Both the position numbers and the translations under genes were made by a program. Below are positions 54,647 to 62,809 of a stretch of DNA of 64,000 nucleotides, one piece after another. Source of the stretch: Cytophagales bacterium (GTDB lineage: Bacteria; Bacteroidota; Bacteroidia; Cytophagales; Flammeovirgaceae); NCBI GenBank assembly GCA_025056215.1, contig JANWWC010000001.1, forward strand, positions 682,001-746,000, read 5' to 3'. Position 1 is the stretch's first letter. Each line of letters starts with the position of its first letter. The notes below the pieces were generated by a model. That model made no database searches. It was given only the letters and a program-made list of their open reading frames with translations, and was not told the origin of the DNA.

Positions 54647-54739
54647 TTACGAAATAACAAAAAGATAAATTAGCAATATTGCAACCAATACAGATGCTTG
54701 AATAAAAGTGATAATTTGTATAGTTTTTACAAGGTTCAT
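54647..54739 (-). CDS. 30-residue membrane peptide with its own promoter
   Basis: Short reading frame coding MNLVKTIQIITFIQASVLVA plus ILLIYLFVIS: a short basic start and one hydrophobic helix of about 20 residues, as in small bacterial membrane peptides. A full promoter (TTTG-N20-TACATTTG, 54815 to 54784) lies upstream on the same strand, and a perfect 10-bp inverted repeat covers its -7 box. It is in a 326-bp region between thrA and isochorismate synthase with no other gene. It might be a small inner-membrane peptide or a toxin-like one; function unknown. The promoter and the hydrophobic composition are the case for it; no homologue was checked. Confidence 0.45.
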   Translation of the reverse strand: MNLVKTIQIITFIQASVLVAILLIYLFVIS

Positions 54740-54775
54740 GGCAGTAAAGGTTTTTAAGTGGAGGAATTGTTATAA

Positions 54776-54815
54776 TTTGTAAACAAATGTAAATGTTTAC
54801 AAATCAAAAATCAAA
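54776..54815 (-). promoter_or_regulatory. Promoter and 10-bp inverted-repeat operator for the small peptide
   Basis: Minus-strand TTTG (54815-54812) and TACATTTG (54791-54784) with a 20-bp spacer form a clean promoter. The inverted repeat TTTGTAAACA (54776-54785) / TGTTTACAAA (54794-54803) with an 8-nt centre encloses the -7 box, so a dimeric repressor bound there would block transcription. It is the best operator-like palindrome in the window. Confidence 0.55.
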
Positions 54816-54892
54816 CAATTTCGATCAAAAATATACGAAAACGATTGATATTTAAATTATTGTACATAATTCAGCGCGCCATTAATCAAAAT

Positions 54893-56062
54893 TTATAAGA
54901 AACGTCCAATAACATTCATTTTGATTTGAGTTTCTTCAAATTCTTTTTGAGGTATCGAATCTTGCGTAATGCCTGCACCTGCATACAAATAAGCTCCCTT
55001 TTCTAAGAGCTCTGCGCAACGCAGATTTACAAACAAATGAGTTTCTTGTTCGAAATTCACTATACCCCAGTATCCACTATACAAATTCCTAGAATAATTT
55101 TCGTATTGATGAATAAATGTAAGGGCTTGTTCTTTAGGCATTCCACATACAGCCGAGGTAGGATGTAATAACTCAAGCATCACACTTCCTAACTCAGGAA
55201 AGTTTACAGCCCTTGTGTCTACTATAAAGTCAGTTCTTAAATGAATAAGATTTCCTACTTCAACAGTACGAGGACCTACTTCTTCAAACTCGCGTAATCG
55301 TATTTTTTTAAAGCAATTTACGATGTAACGACTCACCAATGCCTGTTCTTCAATTTCTTTCTGACGCCAAGTAGCTTGTCGAATGTCATCAAGAGATTTA
55401 GGCTGTGTACCCGCAAGGGCTACTGTCCGAAAAATCCCCTTTGAATCTATGCTTATCAGAATTTCAGGCGATGCACCTATCCACCACCCGTGTTGAGGTG
55501 TAAAACAAAGTACGACAAAAGCATTAGGATACGCTTTGCACAGCTCAATAAACAATTTTGCTAAATCTAAAGAGTTAGAATAAGGCTGGTATCTCTTGCG
55601 AGAGAGCACTACTTTTTGCATTCTCCCGCAAGAAATTTGTTGTACGGCCTTCTCTACTATATCTTCAAAAAAGCTCTCTTCGTCCAGACTGCTCTTAAAA
55701 TCAATTCGGTTCAAAGAATAAGAAAAAAAAGGTTCCTTTTGAAAAGCTTCTAAAAAGATTTGCCCTTTTTCAATCTCAAAAAGAGGAGTTTGTTCTATAC
55801 CTTGCCATAAAGACGAAGCTATTATATCTGGTTTGAGCAATAAAGCGCGGTCGTTTTTTTCAAAAGGTTGTATCAAAAAACCTGCTCCAATTTCTTCTAG
55901 AACAGGATTTACTAAAGTACCGCCTTGCAAGTCAGTAAACCAAAAGATTTTTTGACTATTCGGCAGGTGCCATAATACTGTTCCCCATCGGCGTTGCTGA
56001 CACTCTAAAAGTGCTCGGTGAGATAAGGCAAAAGTTCGCTGAATAACCTGAGCTTCCTTCAT
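54893..56062 (-). CDS. menF: Isochorismate synthase
   Basis: Protein of 389 residues, started at the ATG of MKEAQVIQRTFALS; a TTG 12 codons earlier is less likely. It converts chorismate to isochorismate, the entry step of menaquinone (or of a catechol siderophore). The chorismate-binding core is present: QKVVLSRKRYQP near 160, WWIGASPEILISI near 200, FRTVALAGTQPK near 223, and LHPTSAVCGMPKEQA near 302. The LAGT motif, where TrpE and PabB have PIAGT, together with the KVVLSRK start fits the MenF/EntC group. No other men genes are adjacent, so menF versus entC depends on the rest of the genome. Confidence 0.85.
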   Translation of the reverse strand: MKEAQVIQRTFALSHRALLECQQRRWGTVLWHLPNSQKIFWFTDLQGGTLVNPVLEEIGAGFLIQPFEKNDRALLLKPDIIASSLWQGIEQTPLFEIEKGQIFLEAFQKEPFFSYSLNRIDFKSSLDEESFFEDIVEKAVQQISCGRMQKVVLSRKRYQPYSNSLDLAKLFIELCKAYPNAFVVLCFTPQHGWWIGASPEILISIDSKGIFRTVALAGTQPKSLDDIRQATWRQKEIEEQALVSRYIVNCFKKIRLREFEEVGPRTVEVGNLIHLRTDFIVDTRAVNFPELGSVMLELLHPTSAVCGMPKEQALTFIHQYENYSRNLYSGYWGIVNFEQETHLFVNLRCAELLEKGAYLYAGAGITQDSIPQKEFEETQIKMNVIGRFL

Positions 56063-56144
56063 ATTTTTGAATTGTTCTACAAATATAACCCAATCCAAAA
56101 AGAGAAAAACTTTGTAGAAGATTTAGGTTTACAAAAACGTGTAT

Positions 56145-56152
56145 TACCTTTG
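56145..56152 (+). promoter_or_regulatory. Promoter -7 element of ilvA
   Basis: TACCTTTG fits TAnnTTTG, 27 bp before the chosen ATG. No TTTG at the usual distance; the nearest is 30 bp upstream. This position also argues for the 56180 start over the GTG at 56165. Confidence 0.45.
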
Positions 56153-56179
56153 TAGTATGATATTGTGGCTCTTATAAAA

Positions 56180-57469
56180 ATGGTAAAATCAACTTTACAG
56201 AATACAGAGGAATCGACATCTGTTTATTTTCCTACGATTACTGCGATTACCAAAGCCTATCAACGCCTTAAGCAGGTAGTCAAACGAACTCCTTTGGAAT
56301 TAAATACAAATTTATCAGAACAATACAATGCGAATATTTACTTGAAGCGAGAAGATTTGCAGGTAGTTCGTTCTTATAAAATTAGAGGAGCTTATAACAA
56401 AATCAGCTCTCTTACTACCGATGAAATGCAACAAGGAGTAGTTTGTGCAAGTGCTGGCAATCACGCTCAAGGATTTGCTTATTCTTGTGCTAAGCTCAAA
56501 ATCAAAGGTGTCGTATTTATGCCCACTCCTACTCCGCGCCAGAAAATCAACAAAGTAAAATTTTTTGGAAAAGAATTTGTAGAAGTAGTTCTGGTAGGAG
56601 ATACTTTCGACGATGCCTATGCAGAGTCTCTAAAATTTTGTCAAGAACGCAATATGATATATGTTCCTCCTTTCGATAACGAACAAGTAATCGAAGGACA
56701 AGGAACTGTAGGCATGGAAATCTTAGAAGATGCCGAAACAGAAATCGATTTTCTTTTTATGCCCATCGGTGGTGGCGGACTTTCAGCAGGAGTAGGAAGC
56801 TATTTCGAACAAGTAAGTCCTCAAACTCAACTTATTGGTGCGGAACCTGCAGGAGCGCCCGCTATGTACGAATCTTTTAAACAAAATCAAATTGTTACTC
56901 TCGAGCAAATCGATAAGTTTGTCGATGGGGCAGCAGTTCGACGCGTCGGCAATCTTACCTTTGAAATTTGCAGAAGAGTCCTGAAAGATATTGTATTAGT
57001 TCCAGAAGGAAAAGTTTGTTCTACTATCTTAAAATTGTACAACGAAGAGGCTATCGTAGTAGAACCTGCTGGTGCTCTTTCTATTGCTGCTTTAGATTTT
57101 TACAAAGATCAAATCAAAGGAAAAAACGTAGTTTGTATCGTTTCAGGCAGCAATAACGACATTACGAGAATGGAAGAAATTAAGGAGCGCTCTTTGTTAT
57201 ACGAAGGATTAAAACATTATTTCATGATTACATTTCCTCAGCGCGCTGGAGCCCTCAAAAATTTTCTCAATCAAGTATTAGGACCTACTGACGACATTAC
57301 GCTTTTTGAATACACGAAAAAAACCAACCGCGAAGAAGGACCTGCCCTTGTAGGCATCGAAGTACAACAACGACAAGACTACGAACGACTTGTTCAACGC
57401 ATGAAAGAAGCAGGCATTCGTTTTAAAATTATTAATGAAGATATCGAGTTATTCAGCTTTTTAATATAG
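56180..57469 (+). CDS. ilvA: Threonine ammonia-lyase (threonine deaminase)
   Basis: Protein of 429 residues. It turns threonine into 2-oxobutanoate, the first committed step to isoleucine, using PLP. The PLP lysine lies in VVRSYKIRGAYNK near 58; ASAGNHAQGFAYSC near 85 and the glycine loop MPIGGGGLSAGVGSYFEQ near 195 bind the cofactor; SGSNNDI is near 325. The C-terminal 90 residues are one ACT-like regulatory domain (HYFMITFPQRAGALKNFL), as in shorter biosynthetic enzymes of Gram-positive type. It is divergent from menF, and 12 bp before rpe. Confidence 0.94.
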   Translation: MVKSTLQNTEESTSVYFPTITAITKAYQRLKQVVKRTPLELNTNLSEQYNANIYLKREDLQVVRSYKIRGAYNKISSLTTDEMQQGVVCASAGNHAQGFAYSCAKLKIKGVVFMPTPTPRQKINKVKFFGKEFVEVVLVGDTFDDAYAESLKFCQERNMIYVPPFDNEQVIEGQGTVGMEILEDAETEIDFLFMPIGGGGLSAGVGSYFEQVSPQTQLIGAEPAGAPAMYESFKQNQIVTLEQIDKFVDGAAVRRVGNLTFEICRRVLKDIVLVPEGKVCSTILKLYNEEAIVVEPAGALSIAALDFYKDQIKGKNVVCIVSGSNNDITRMEEIKERSLLYEGLKHYFMITFPQRAGALKNFLNQVLGPTDDITLFEYTKKTNREEGPALVGIEVQQRQDYERLVQRMKEAGIRFKIINEDIELFSFLI

Positions 57470-57481
57470 TCAAATTTTTTT

Positions 57482-58138
57482 ATGGTTGCTCCTTCTATTC
57501 TTTCAGCCGACTTGCTATCACTTGGCGATGAAATTCGGTTGCTTAACCACAGCAATGCAGATTGGATTCATTTCGATGTAATGGACGGTGTATTTGTACC
57601 TAACTTAACTTTTGGAATTCCGATTTGCGAGGCTATCAAACAAATAGCTCAAAAACCTATCGATGCACATTTAATGGTAGCACAACCAGAACAATTGATT
57701 CCATCATTTGCAAAAGCGGGCGCCTCCTGCATATCAATACACTATGAAGTCGTAACTCATCTTCACCGCACAATAACACAAATTAAAGAGTTAGGTTGTA
57801 AAGCAGGTGTAGCCATCAATCCACACACTCCTGTAAGCGTTTTAGAAGATATCATTGGCGAGTTAGATTACGTATGCTTAATGTCGGTCAATCCGGGTTA
57901 TGCAGGGCAAAAATTCATTTCTCACACCTTTGAGAAAGTAGCCAAACTTCGCAAGCTCATCGAAAAGCAAAATGCTAATGCGCTTATTCAAGTAGACGGC
58001 GGTATAAACATTGAAAACGGAAAAGAACTCGTCAAACAAGGAGCGGATATTTTAGTAGCTGCAAATTTTATTTATAAATCTAGCAACAAACTCGAGGCTA
58101 TTGACTCTCTCAAAAACCTTTTTGTAATTTACAAGTAA
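57482..58138 (+). CDS. rpe: Ribulose-phosphate 3-epimerase
   Basis: Protein of 218 residues, the usual length of this TIM-barrel enzyme of the pentose phosphate pathway. It interconverts ribulose 5-phosphate and xylulose 5-phosphate. Signatures: APSILSADLLSLGDEI at the start, HFDVMDGVFVPNLTFG near 30 (metal-binding His and Asp), DAHLMVAQPEQ near 61, LMSVNPGYAGQKF near 137 and IQVDGGINIENG near 170. It is 12 bp after ilvA and probably co-transcribed. Confidence 0.96.
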   Translation: MVAPSILSADLLSLGDEIRLLNHSNADWIHFDVMDGVFVPNLTFGIPICEAIKQIAQKPIDAHLMVAQPEQLIPSFAKAGASCISIHYEVVTHLHRTITQIKELGCKAGVAINPHTPVSVLEDIIGELDYVCLMSVNPGYAGQKFISHTFEKVAKLRKLIEKQNANALIQVDGGINIENGKELVKQGADILVAANFIYKSSNKLEAIDSLKNLFVIYK

Positions 58139-58209
58139 TTTTGCCAGTAAATTACTTTGATTTGTTATAATTGTGTGCTTAATTTTTTTGAAACTAAAAA
58201 TTCTTTTAT

Positions 58210-59520
58210 ATGAAAAACATTGCAATTCTTCTCAGCATACTGATAGGAATTCCTTTATTTGCTCAAGACGGTTGGAACTGGGGAGATGACCCTGCCACTG
58301 CTAAAGAAAAAAATGCACTTTATACAGATTTTCAAAAACAAGGCAAATACGCTGAGGCAGTAGAGCCCTTAGAATACTTACTCAAAAATGTTCCTAAGCT
58401 AAATCGCTCTATTTATCAAAACGGTGTTACTATTTATCAAAACCTGCTGCTCACTGAAAAAGATCCTGCCAAAATTATAGCTTATCAAGACCGCATTCTA
58501 GAACTTCTCGACCTAAGAATGAAATACTTTGGCGATGAAGAAAAAGTACTCGTCTACAAAGCACAACTTGCGTATCCTTATCTTATCAATCGAAAACCAG
58601 AACGACACGACGAGCTTTACGATACTTACAAAACTATCATTGATAAAATAGGGACAAAAGCAGGTTATATAGCTTATTATTACTATTTTGTACTCGCTCA
58701 AATACAATTCCAAAAAAAGAAACTTTCAGAAGACGAAATTTTAGCTATCTATGACCAGGTAACCTCCGCTAATAACGCCCTTCTTGCAACTGAAACCAAA
58801 CCAGAAATCAAAAAAGCTATCGAAGAAACGCAAGTCAAAGAAGATGGTATTCTTGAAAAAATGGTAACGCTCGACTGTAATTATGTTCGCAAGCGCATGG
58901 CTGACAGACTCACTAAAAATCCCGATTTAGAAACCGCCAAAAAAGCTATCAAATATATGACACAAGGCGAAGGCTGCGTCAAAGACCCGCTCTACCTAAC
59001 CGCTGTAAAATTTGTTCAACAAAAAGAGCCTTCCATGGATATTGCTATCAAAATTGCAAAACTTTTTGGCATAAATGGCGAGTTAGATTCCACCGAAATT
59101 TGGTATCAGAAAGCAGTGGAATTAGCAACTCCAACCGACGGAGAGCGAAAAGCAGACTGTTTGATGGAACTTGCTAAACTTGCTGCCAAAAAAGGACAAA
59201 AAGCTAAAGCAAGAGAATATGCTAAACAAGCAGCAGAGGCAGATAGCAAATCCGCTTCAGAGGCCTATAGTTTTATTGGAAATCTATATTTGGGAAGCGG
59301 ACCCGATTGCGTTTCTCCTGGAGACCCTGTTAAATCGCGCGCTGTTTATTTAGCAGCTTACGATATGTTTCAGCGCGCTGGAAATACTGCAGGCATGAAA
59401 GCAGCAGAAGCCCAATTCCCTTCTATGGAAGATATCTTTACCCAAGGAAGAAACTTAGGAGAAACTATTGAAATTGGATGTTGGGTGGGTGGAACTTCTA
59501 CGCTTCGACGTCGTCCGTAA
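58210..59520 (+). CDS. Exported TPR-type protein
   Basis: Protein of 436 residues with a signal peptide ending LFAQ at about 19 and a mature start DGWNWGDDP. Residues 35-400 are a chain of helical TPR-like pairs (for example YTDFQKQGKYAEAVEPLEYL, EIWYQKAVELATPTDGERKA, DCLMELAKLAAKKGQKAKARE). Similar proteins occur widely in Bacteroidota, and their role is unknown; a periplasmic scaffold is likely. The C-terminus (GCWVGGTSTLRRRP) is short and basic, and no T9SS sorting domain is present. A rho-independent terminator follows. Confidence 0.75.
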   Translation: MKNIAILLSILIGIPLFAQDGWNWGDDPATAKEKNALYTDFQKQGKYAEAVEPLEYLLKNVPKLNRSIYQNGVTIYQNLLLTEKDPAKIIAYQDRILELLDLRMKYFGDEEKVLVYKAQLAYPYLINRKPERHDELYDTYKTIIDKIGTKAGYIAYYYYFVLAQIQFQKKKLSEDEILAIYDQVTSANNALLATETKPEIKKAIEETQVKEDGILEKMVTLDCNYVRKRMADRLTKNPDLETAKKAIKYMTQGEGCVKDPLYLTAVKFVQQKEPSMDIAIKIAKLFGINGELDSTEIWYQKAVELATPTDGERKADCLMELAKLAAKKGQKAKAREYAKQAAEADSKSASEAYSFIGNLYLGSGPDCVSPGDPVKSRAVYLAAYDMFQRAGNTAGMKAAEAQFPSMEDIFTQGRNLGETIEIGCWVGGTSTLRRRP

Positions 59521-59527
59521 CAAAGAT

Positions 59528-59555
59528 AAGCGGCAGTAAAATCGGCTGCTTTTTC
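59528..59555 (+). terminator. Rho-independent terminator after the TPR gene
   Basis: AAGCGGC (59528-59534) pairs with GCTGCTT (59545-59551, one G-T pair) around a 10-nt loop and runs straight into a T tract. It separates the TPR gene from ispD, and supports the ispD start at the ATG downstream of it. Confidence 0.65.
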
Positions 59556-59567
59556 TTAGATAGTTTC

Positions 59568-60287
59568 ATGGAACAGTATGCAATCATCGTAGCAGGAGGA
59601 AGCGGAAGCCGTATGCAATCGAAGGTTCCCAAACAATTTTTAGAAATTGAAGGCAAGCCTATTCTGATGCATACATTAATGAGGTTTTTTGAAGCGGTCC
59701 CTAATATAAAGATTATCACGGTACTACCTCCTCAAGAAATAGAGACGTGGAAGTTTCTATGCAAAAAGCATGAGTTTTCTGTTCCTCACCAAGTTGTAGG
59801 AGGAGGCTCTACACGTTTTCACTCTGTTAAAAACGGATTAGCAGTTTGCCCCCACGAAGGATTAGTAGCTATTCACGACGGGGTAAGGCCTTTTGTAAGT
59901 AAAAGAGCTATTATAGAAAGTTTTGAAGTTGCTCAATCAAAAGGAAATGCTGTTCTTTCAGTTCCTTTAAAAGACTCTCTCCGATTCAAACATCAGAACG
60001 GCGCTACGCAAGCAGTAAACCGCTCAGCTTATGTGGCAGTCCAAACCCCACAAACTTTTCAGCTTTCAATTATCAAACCTTGTTTTGAAAGCCCTTATCA
60101 AGAATTTTTTACAGATGACGCTACTGTAGCCGAATACCACGGAATTCCCATTTATCTTATCGAGGGAGATGAAGAAAACATCAAGATAACAACTCCTTTA
60201 GACAAGCTATGGGCAGAAGTCTATTTGAAATCAAAAAGAATTTCTCAAGAAAATAACTTGCAGAGAGCAGGGGATTCGAACCCCTGA
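59568..60287 (+). CDS. ispD: 2-C-methyl-D-erythritol 4-phosphate cytidylyltransferase, ending inside a tRNA
   Basis: Protein of 239 residues. It joins CMP to methylerythritol phosphate in the non-mevalonate isoprenoid pathway. The nucleotide-binding loop is AIIVAGGSGSRMQSKVPKQF near 5; GGGSTRFHSVKNGL is near 78, AIHDGVRPFVS near 101, and DDATVAEYHG and EGDEENIKITTPLDK near the end are typical. The final residues QRAGDSNP, with the TGA stop, are read from the antisense strand of the tRNA-Ser gene (27-bp overlap at 60261-60287). So the natural stop seems to have been lost and the frame now ends in the tRNA. The start follows the terminator hairpin. Confidence 0.92.
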   Translation: MEQYAIIVAGGSGSRMQSKVPKQFLEIEGKPILMHTLMRFFEAVPNIKIITVLPPQEIETWKFLCKKHEFSVPHQVVGGGSTRFHSVKNGLAVCPHEGLVAIHDGVRPFVSKRAIIESFEVAQSKGNAVLSVPLKDSLRFKHQNGATQAVNRSAYVAVQTPQTFQLSIIKPCFESPYQEFFTDDATVAEYHGIPIYLIEGDEENIKITTPLDKLWAEVYLKSKRISQENNLQRAGDSNP

Positions 60288-60349
60288 TACGGTTTAACCC
60301 GTATACACACTTTCCAGGCGTGCTCCTTCAACCACTCGGACAGCTCTCT
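60261..60349 (-). tRNA. tRNA-Ser (anticodon GGA)
   Basis: An 89-nt class II tRNA on the minus strand. The acceptor AGAGAGC pairs with GCTCTCT, the D arm contains CCGAGTGGTTGAAGGAGC, the anticodon stem CACGC/GTGTG holds the loop CTGGAAA with anticodon GGA, the long variable arm forms TACGGGTTAAACCGTA, and the T arm is CAGGGG TTCGAAT CCCCTG. The discriminator is G, as in serine tRNAs; CCA is not encoded. It reads UCC and UCU. Its 3' end overlaps the end of ispD on the other strand. Confidence 0.96.
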
Positions 60350-60429
60350 TTTTTGCAAATAAACAAGTTAAATTTGTTTCTTACAATATCTTCATCATAA
60401 TTTGGAATTGCATCTTAACTACAATTTCT

Positions 60430-61071
60430 ATGCTTATTCAAACGTTCGTATTCAACGATTTATACGAAAACACTTATGTAGTAGTTGATGAATCAACAAA
60501 AATTTGTTGCATTCTCGACCCTGGTTGTTATTCAAAAAAAGAACAAAACGAGCTACTACGTTACATCGAGCAAAATCATTTGCACGTAAAAGCAATTATC
60601 AACACCCACTGCCATGTAGACCACGTAATAGGAAATGATTTTTGTAAACGAACTTTTAAAGCGCCGTTATTCGTACATGAAAATGCTCTAGAAACGCTTA
60701 GACAAGTTCCTTTATATGCCCCTTTGTACGGGTTTGTACACTACTACGAAACATATCCAGATGAATTTTTAAAAGAAGGAGAATTATTCTCTGTAGGAAA
60801 TCTTACATTTCAAGTATTAGATGTTCCTGGTCATTGCGAAGGACATTTAGCTCTCTTTCACGAAAAAACACCAGTAGTTTTTTCGGGCGATGTTTTGTTT
60901 CGCAATAGCATTGGAAGAACTGACTTTCCAGGTGGAAATTTTGAAAAAATACAGCATTCAATCCGACGCAAACTTTATGCTCTTCCCGATAATACTATCG
61001 TGTACGCGGGGCATGGAGAAACAACCACTATCGGTTTCGAAAAAATACATAACCCTTATATTCGAGCTTAA
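60430..61071 (+). CDS. MBL-fold metallohydrolase (glyoxalase II-like)
   Basis: Protein of 213 residues of the metallo-beta-lactamase fold with two metals. Ligand motifs are NTHCHVDHVIGN near 58 (HxHxDH), GHCEGHLALF near 138, FSGDVLF near 155 and AGHGETTTIG near 195. It hydrolyses a thioester or similar bond; the size and motif spacing match the short hydroxyacylglutathione hydrolase-like group. The exact substrate is not known. The next gene begins 4 bp after its stop. Confidence 0.85.
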   Translation: MLIQTFVFNDLYENTYVVVDESTKICCILDPGCYSKKEQNELLRYIEQNHLHVKAIINTHCHVDHVIGNDFCKRTFKAPLFVHENALETLRQVPLYAPLYGFVHYYETYPDEFLKEGELFSVGNLTFQVLDVPGHCEGHLALFHEKTPVVFSGDVLFRNSIGRTDFPGGNFEKIQHSIRRKLYALPDNTIVYAGHGETTTIGFEKIHNPYIRA

Positions 61072-61075
61072 TTAT

Positions 61076-61813
61076 ATGCGATTTTTCATTTTTTTCTTTC
61101 TGCTACCTCTAGTAGCACACTCGCAAAACCTATCTTCAGAATTTATAGTATCACCATCTTCCAAAAAAAGAACCCTACTTCCGATTAGTGGAATAAGAAT
61201 AGGAGCCGATATATTATTGCCTCTCACTCCTTTTTTAAGCAAGCCCGAAAACAAACGAAATGGTTACGAAATATGCTCAGAAATTTTATTATCTAATCGC
61301 TTTTTCATTCCTATAGATTGGGGATATGCTTCTATTGACCGTTCTTATACAGGAACCAGAAGTGTTATTCAAAACAACCAAGTAATAGCGCGCGTACCTT
61401 CTCAAACATATCAATATCACAATAGCGGAACTTATTGGAGAATCGGATTAGATTATAATTTTCTTCACCATCAAACCCAAGATGAGGCTCTTTTTGTAGG
61501 AGGCAGAATCGCATTTGTAAATTTTCAACATCAATTAAAATATACGTATTACGACGCCGTTTTAGGAATTTTCTCAGAAGATATGCCAATTACAGTTCAT
61601 AGAGCATGGTTAGGCGAGGCGGTAGCAGGCACAAAGGTGCGCTTTTTTCATCAATTTTTTGTAAGCACTTTATTAAGAATCAAAATACGACTCTATCAAC
61701 CCGAAACAAGTCTCTTTTCAATAAACGATATTCCTTGTTTCGGCGCTAATAACGACGCTATAAATATCTGGATAGGCTGGCAACTTATGTATCGAATTAA
61801 AACAAAAAGATAA
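61076..61813 (+). CDS. Exported DUF6048-like protein
   Basis: Protein of 245 residues, started at the ATG 4 bp after the metallohydrolase; a longer reading would lie in that gene. The signal peptide ends VAHSQ near 19. The mature part looks like an outer-membrane barrel, with RIGADILLPLTPFLS, RNGYEICSEILLSNRFFIPIDWG and a terminal NIWIGWQLMYRIKTKR. The pattern, in particular YWRIGLDYNFL and RAWLGEAVAGTKVRF, brings to mind DUF6048 of Bacteroidota. It is named from memory and should be treated as tentative. Confidence 0.6.
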   Translation: MRFFIFFFLLPLVAHSQNLSSEFIVSPSSKKRTLLPISGIRIGADILLPLTPFLSKPENKRNGYEICSEILLSNRFFIPIDWGYASIDRSYTGTRSVIQNNQVIARVPSQTYQYHNSGTYWRIGLDYNFLHHQTQDEALFVGGRIAFVNFQHQLKYTYYDAVLGIFSEDMPITVHRAWLGEAVAGTKVRFFHQFFVSTLLRIKIRLYQPETSLFSINDIPCFGANNDAINIWIGWQLMYRIKTKR

Positions 61814-61814
61814 A

Positions 61815-62351
61815 CTATGAAAAAGCTCCCGAAAGAGATACTAATTTTTGGCGAAATCTTTCAGGTTCTATTTCATCAGAAGTTAGGCGATAATCTGCCA
61901 TTAAATAATAAGGAAGGCGTTGCTGGAGTTTGGTTCGCAAGGTTTGCTTAAGTTCTTCAGTCGAAAGACCATTCAATAAAGGTCTTTTCCCCTGTTGCTC
62001 TTTGAGGTTTTCAAGTAAATTCTCAACAGTTTCATCCAAAAAAAAAGAAATTCCGTTTTGCTTAATAAATGCCATATTATCAAAAAAACAAGGAGTTCCC
62101 CCACCACAGGCAATGATAGCTCGGTTGGGCAATGTTGCATGTAAAACTTCTCTTTCTTTCCATCTAAAATATTCTTCACCTTTTTGAGCAAAAATTTGTT
62201 GAACCGAAATACCTTCTTGCTCTTCAATAATATTATCTAAATCAAAAAAAGAATAGTTAAGAAGAGAAGCGACTGCTTTTCCTAAAGACGTTTTTCCAGA
62301 GGCAGGCATCCCTATCAAATAAATTCGATTAGGAAACCGAATGTCGTTCAT
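61815..62351 (-). CDS. aroK: Shikimate kinase
   Basis: Protein of 178 residues from the ATG of MNDIRFPNRIYL; a second ATG seven codons upstream (62372) would also work. It phosphorylates shikimate on the way to chorismate, and trpE and menF in this window use that product. The P-loop is GMPASGKT (near 14, Ala where most have Gly), with FFDLDNIIEE near 35 (substrate Asp), YFRWKEREVL near 58 (Arg), ACGGGTPCF near 80, and KRPLLNG near 120 (lid). It overlaps nuoA by 23 bp. Confidence 0.9.
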   Translation of the reverse strand: MNDIRFPNRIYLIGMPASGKTSLGKAVASLLNYSFFDLDNIIEEQEGISVQQIFAQKGEEYFRWKEREVLHATLPNRAIIACGGGTPCFFDNMAFIKQNGISFFLDETVENLLENLKEQQGKRPLLNGLSTEELKQTLRTKLQQRLPYYLMADYRLTSDEIEPERFRQKLVSLSGAFS

Positions 62352-62808
62352 ACTTTTTATTAATTTGTTCATAAAGATATGAGGGTACCTTTGCACAAGG
62401 TACTTTGGGCGATATAGTAGGTTTTATCCAAGTGAGATGACCTTTTTTCCAAGGATAAATCAACCCAAATCCAAGAATTCCGATAAACAGTATTCCTTCT
62501 AAAACCCCTATCCATAGTCCCCATCCTTTTGTTTGTACAAAAAAAAGCTCATTTCCGAAAGTTACTGCCCATGGAAATAAAAAAACCATTTCTATTTCAA
62601 AAAGTACAAATACGAGTGCAATAACGTAAAAACGAACGTTAAACTGTCTCCACGCACTCCCTAACGTTTCTTCACCACACTCATAAGTAGATAGTTTTTC
62701 TATGTTAGGATTATTCGCACGAAAAAGGCGCGTAACCCACAGCCCTAACCTAATAAAAATAATAGCGCCAACGATAAACAATAAAATATTCCCAAAATCT
62801 GAAACCAT
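62329..62808 (-). CDS. nuoA: NADH-quinone oxidoreductase subunit A
   Basis: Protein of 159 residues with three membrane spans (about 6-28, 60-84, 97-118). It is a core membrane subunit of respiratory complex I. The loop YECGEETLGSAWRQFNVRFYVIAL (near 42-65) is the family mark, with the loop cysteine at about 44. Normally nuoA is followed by nuoB; here the downstream gene is aroK and the upstream gene a prohibitin, so it is separated from the rest of the nuo genes. The basic C-terminal tail is longer than usual. Confidence 0.9.
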   Translation of the reverse strand: MVSDFGNILLFIVGAIIFIRLGLWVTRLFRANNPNIEKLSTYECGEETLGSAWRQFNVRFYVIALVFVLFEIEMVFLFPWAVTFGNELFFVQTKGWGLWIGVLEGILFIGILGFGLIYPWKKGHLTWIKPTISPKVPCAKVPSYLYEQINKKYERHSVS

Positions 62809-62809
62809 A

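Noticed and set aside
56165-56179. GTG start for ilvA
   Set aside because: The ATG at 56180 fits the promoter distance and the family N-terminus equally well.
60890-61075. N-terminal extension of the DUF6048-like gene
   Set aside because: It lies inside the metallohydrolase gene in another frame; the ATG at 61076 is followed by a clean signal peptide.
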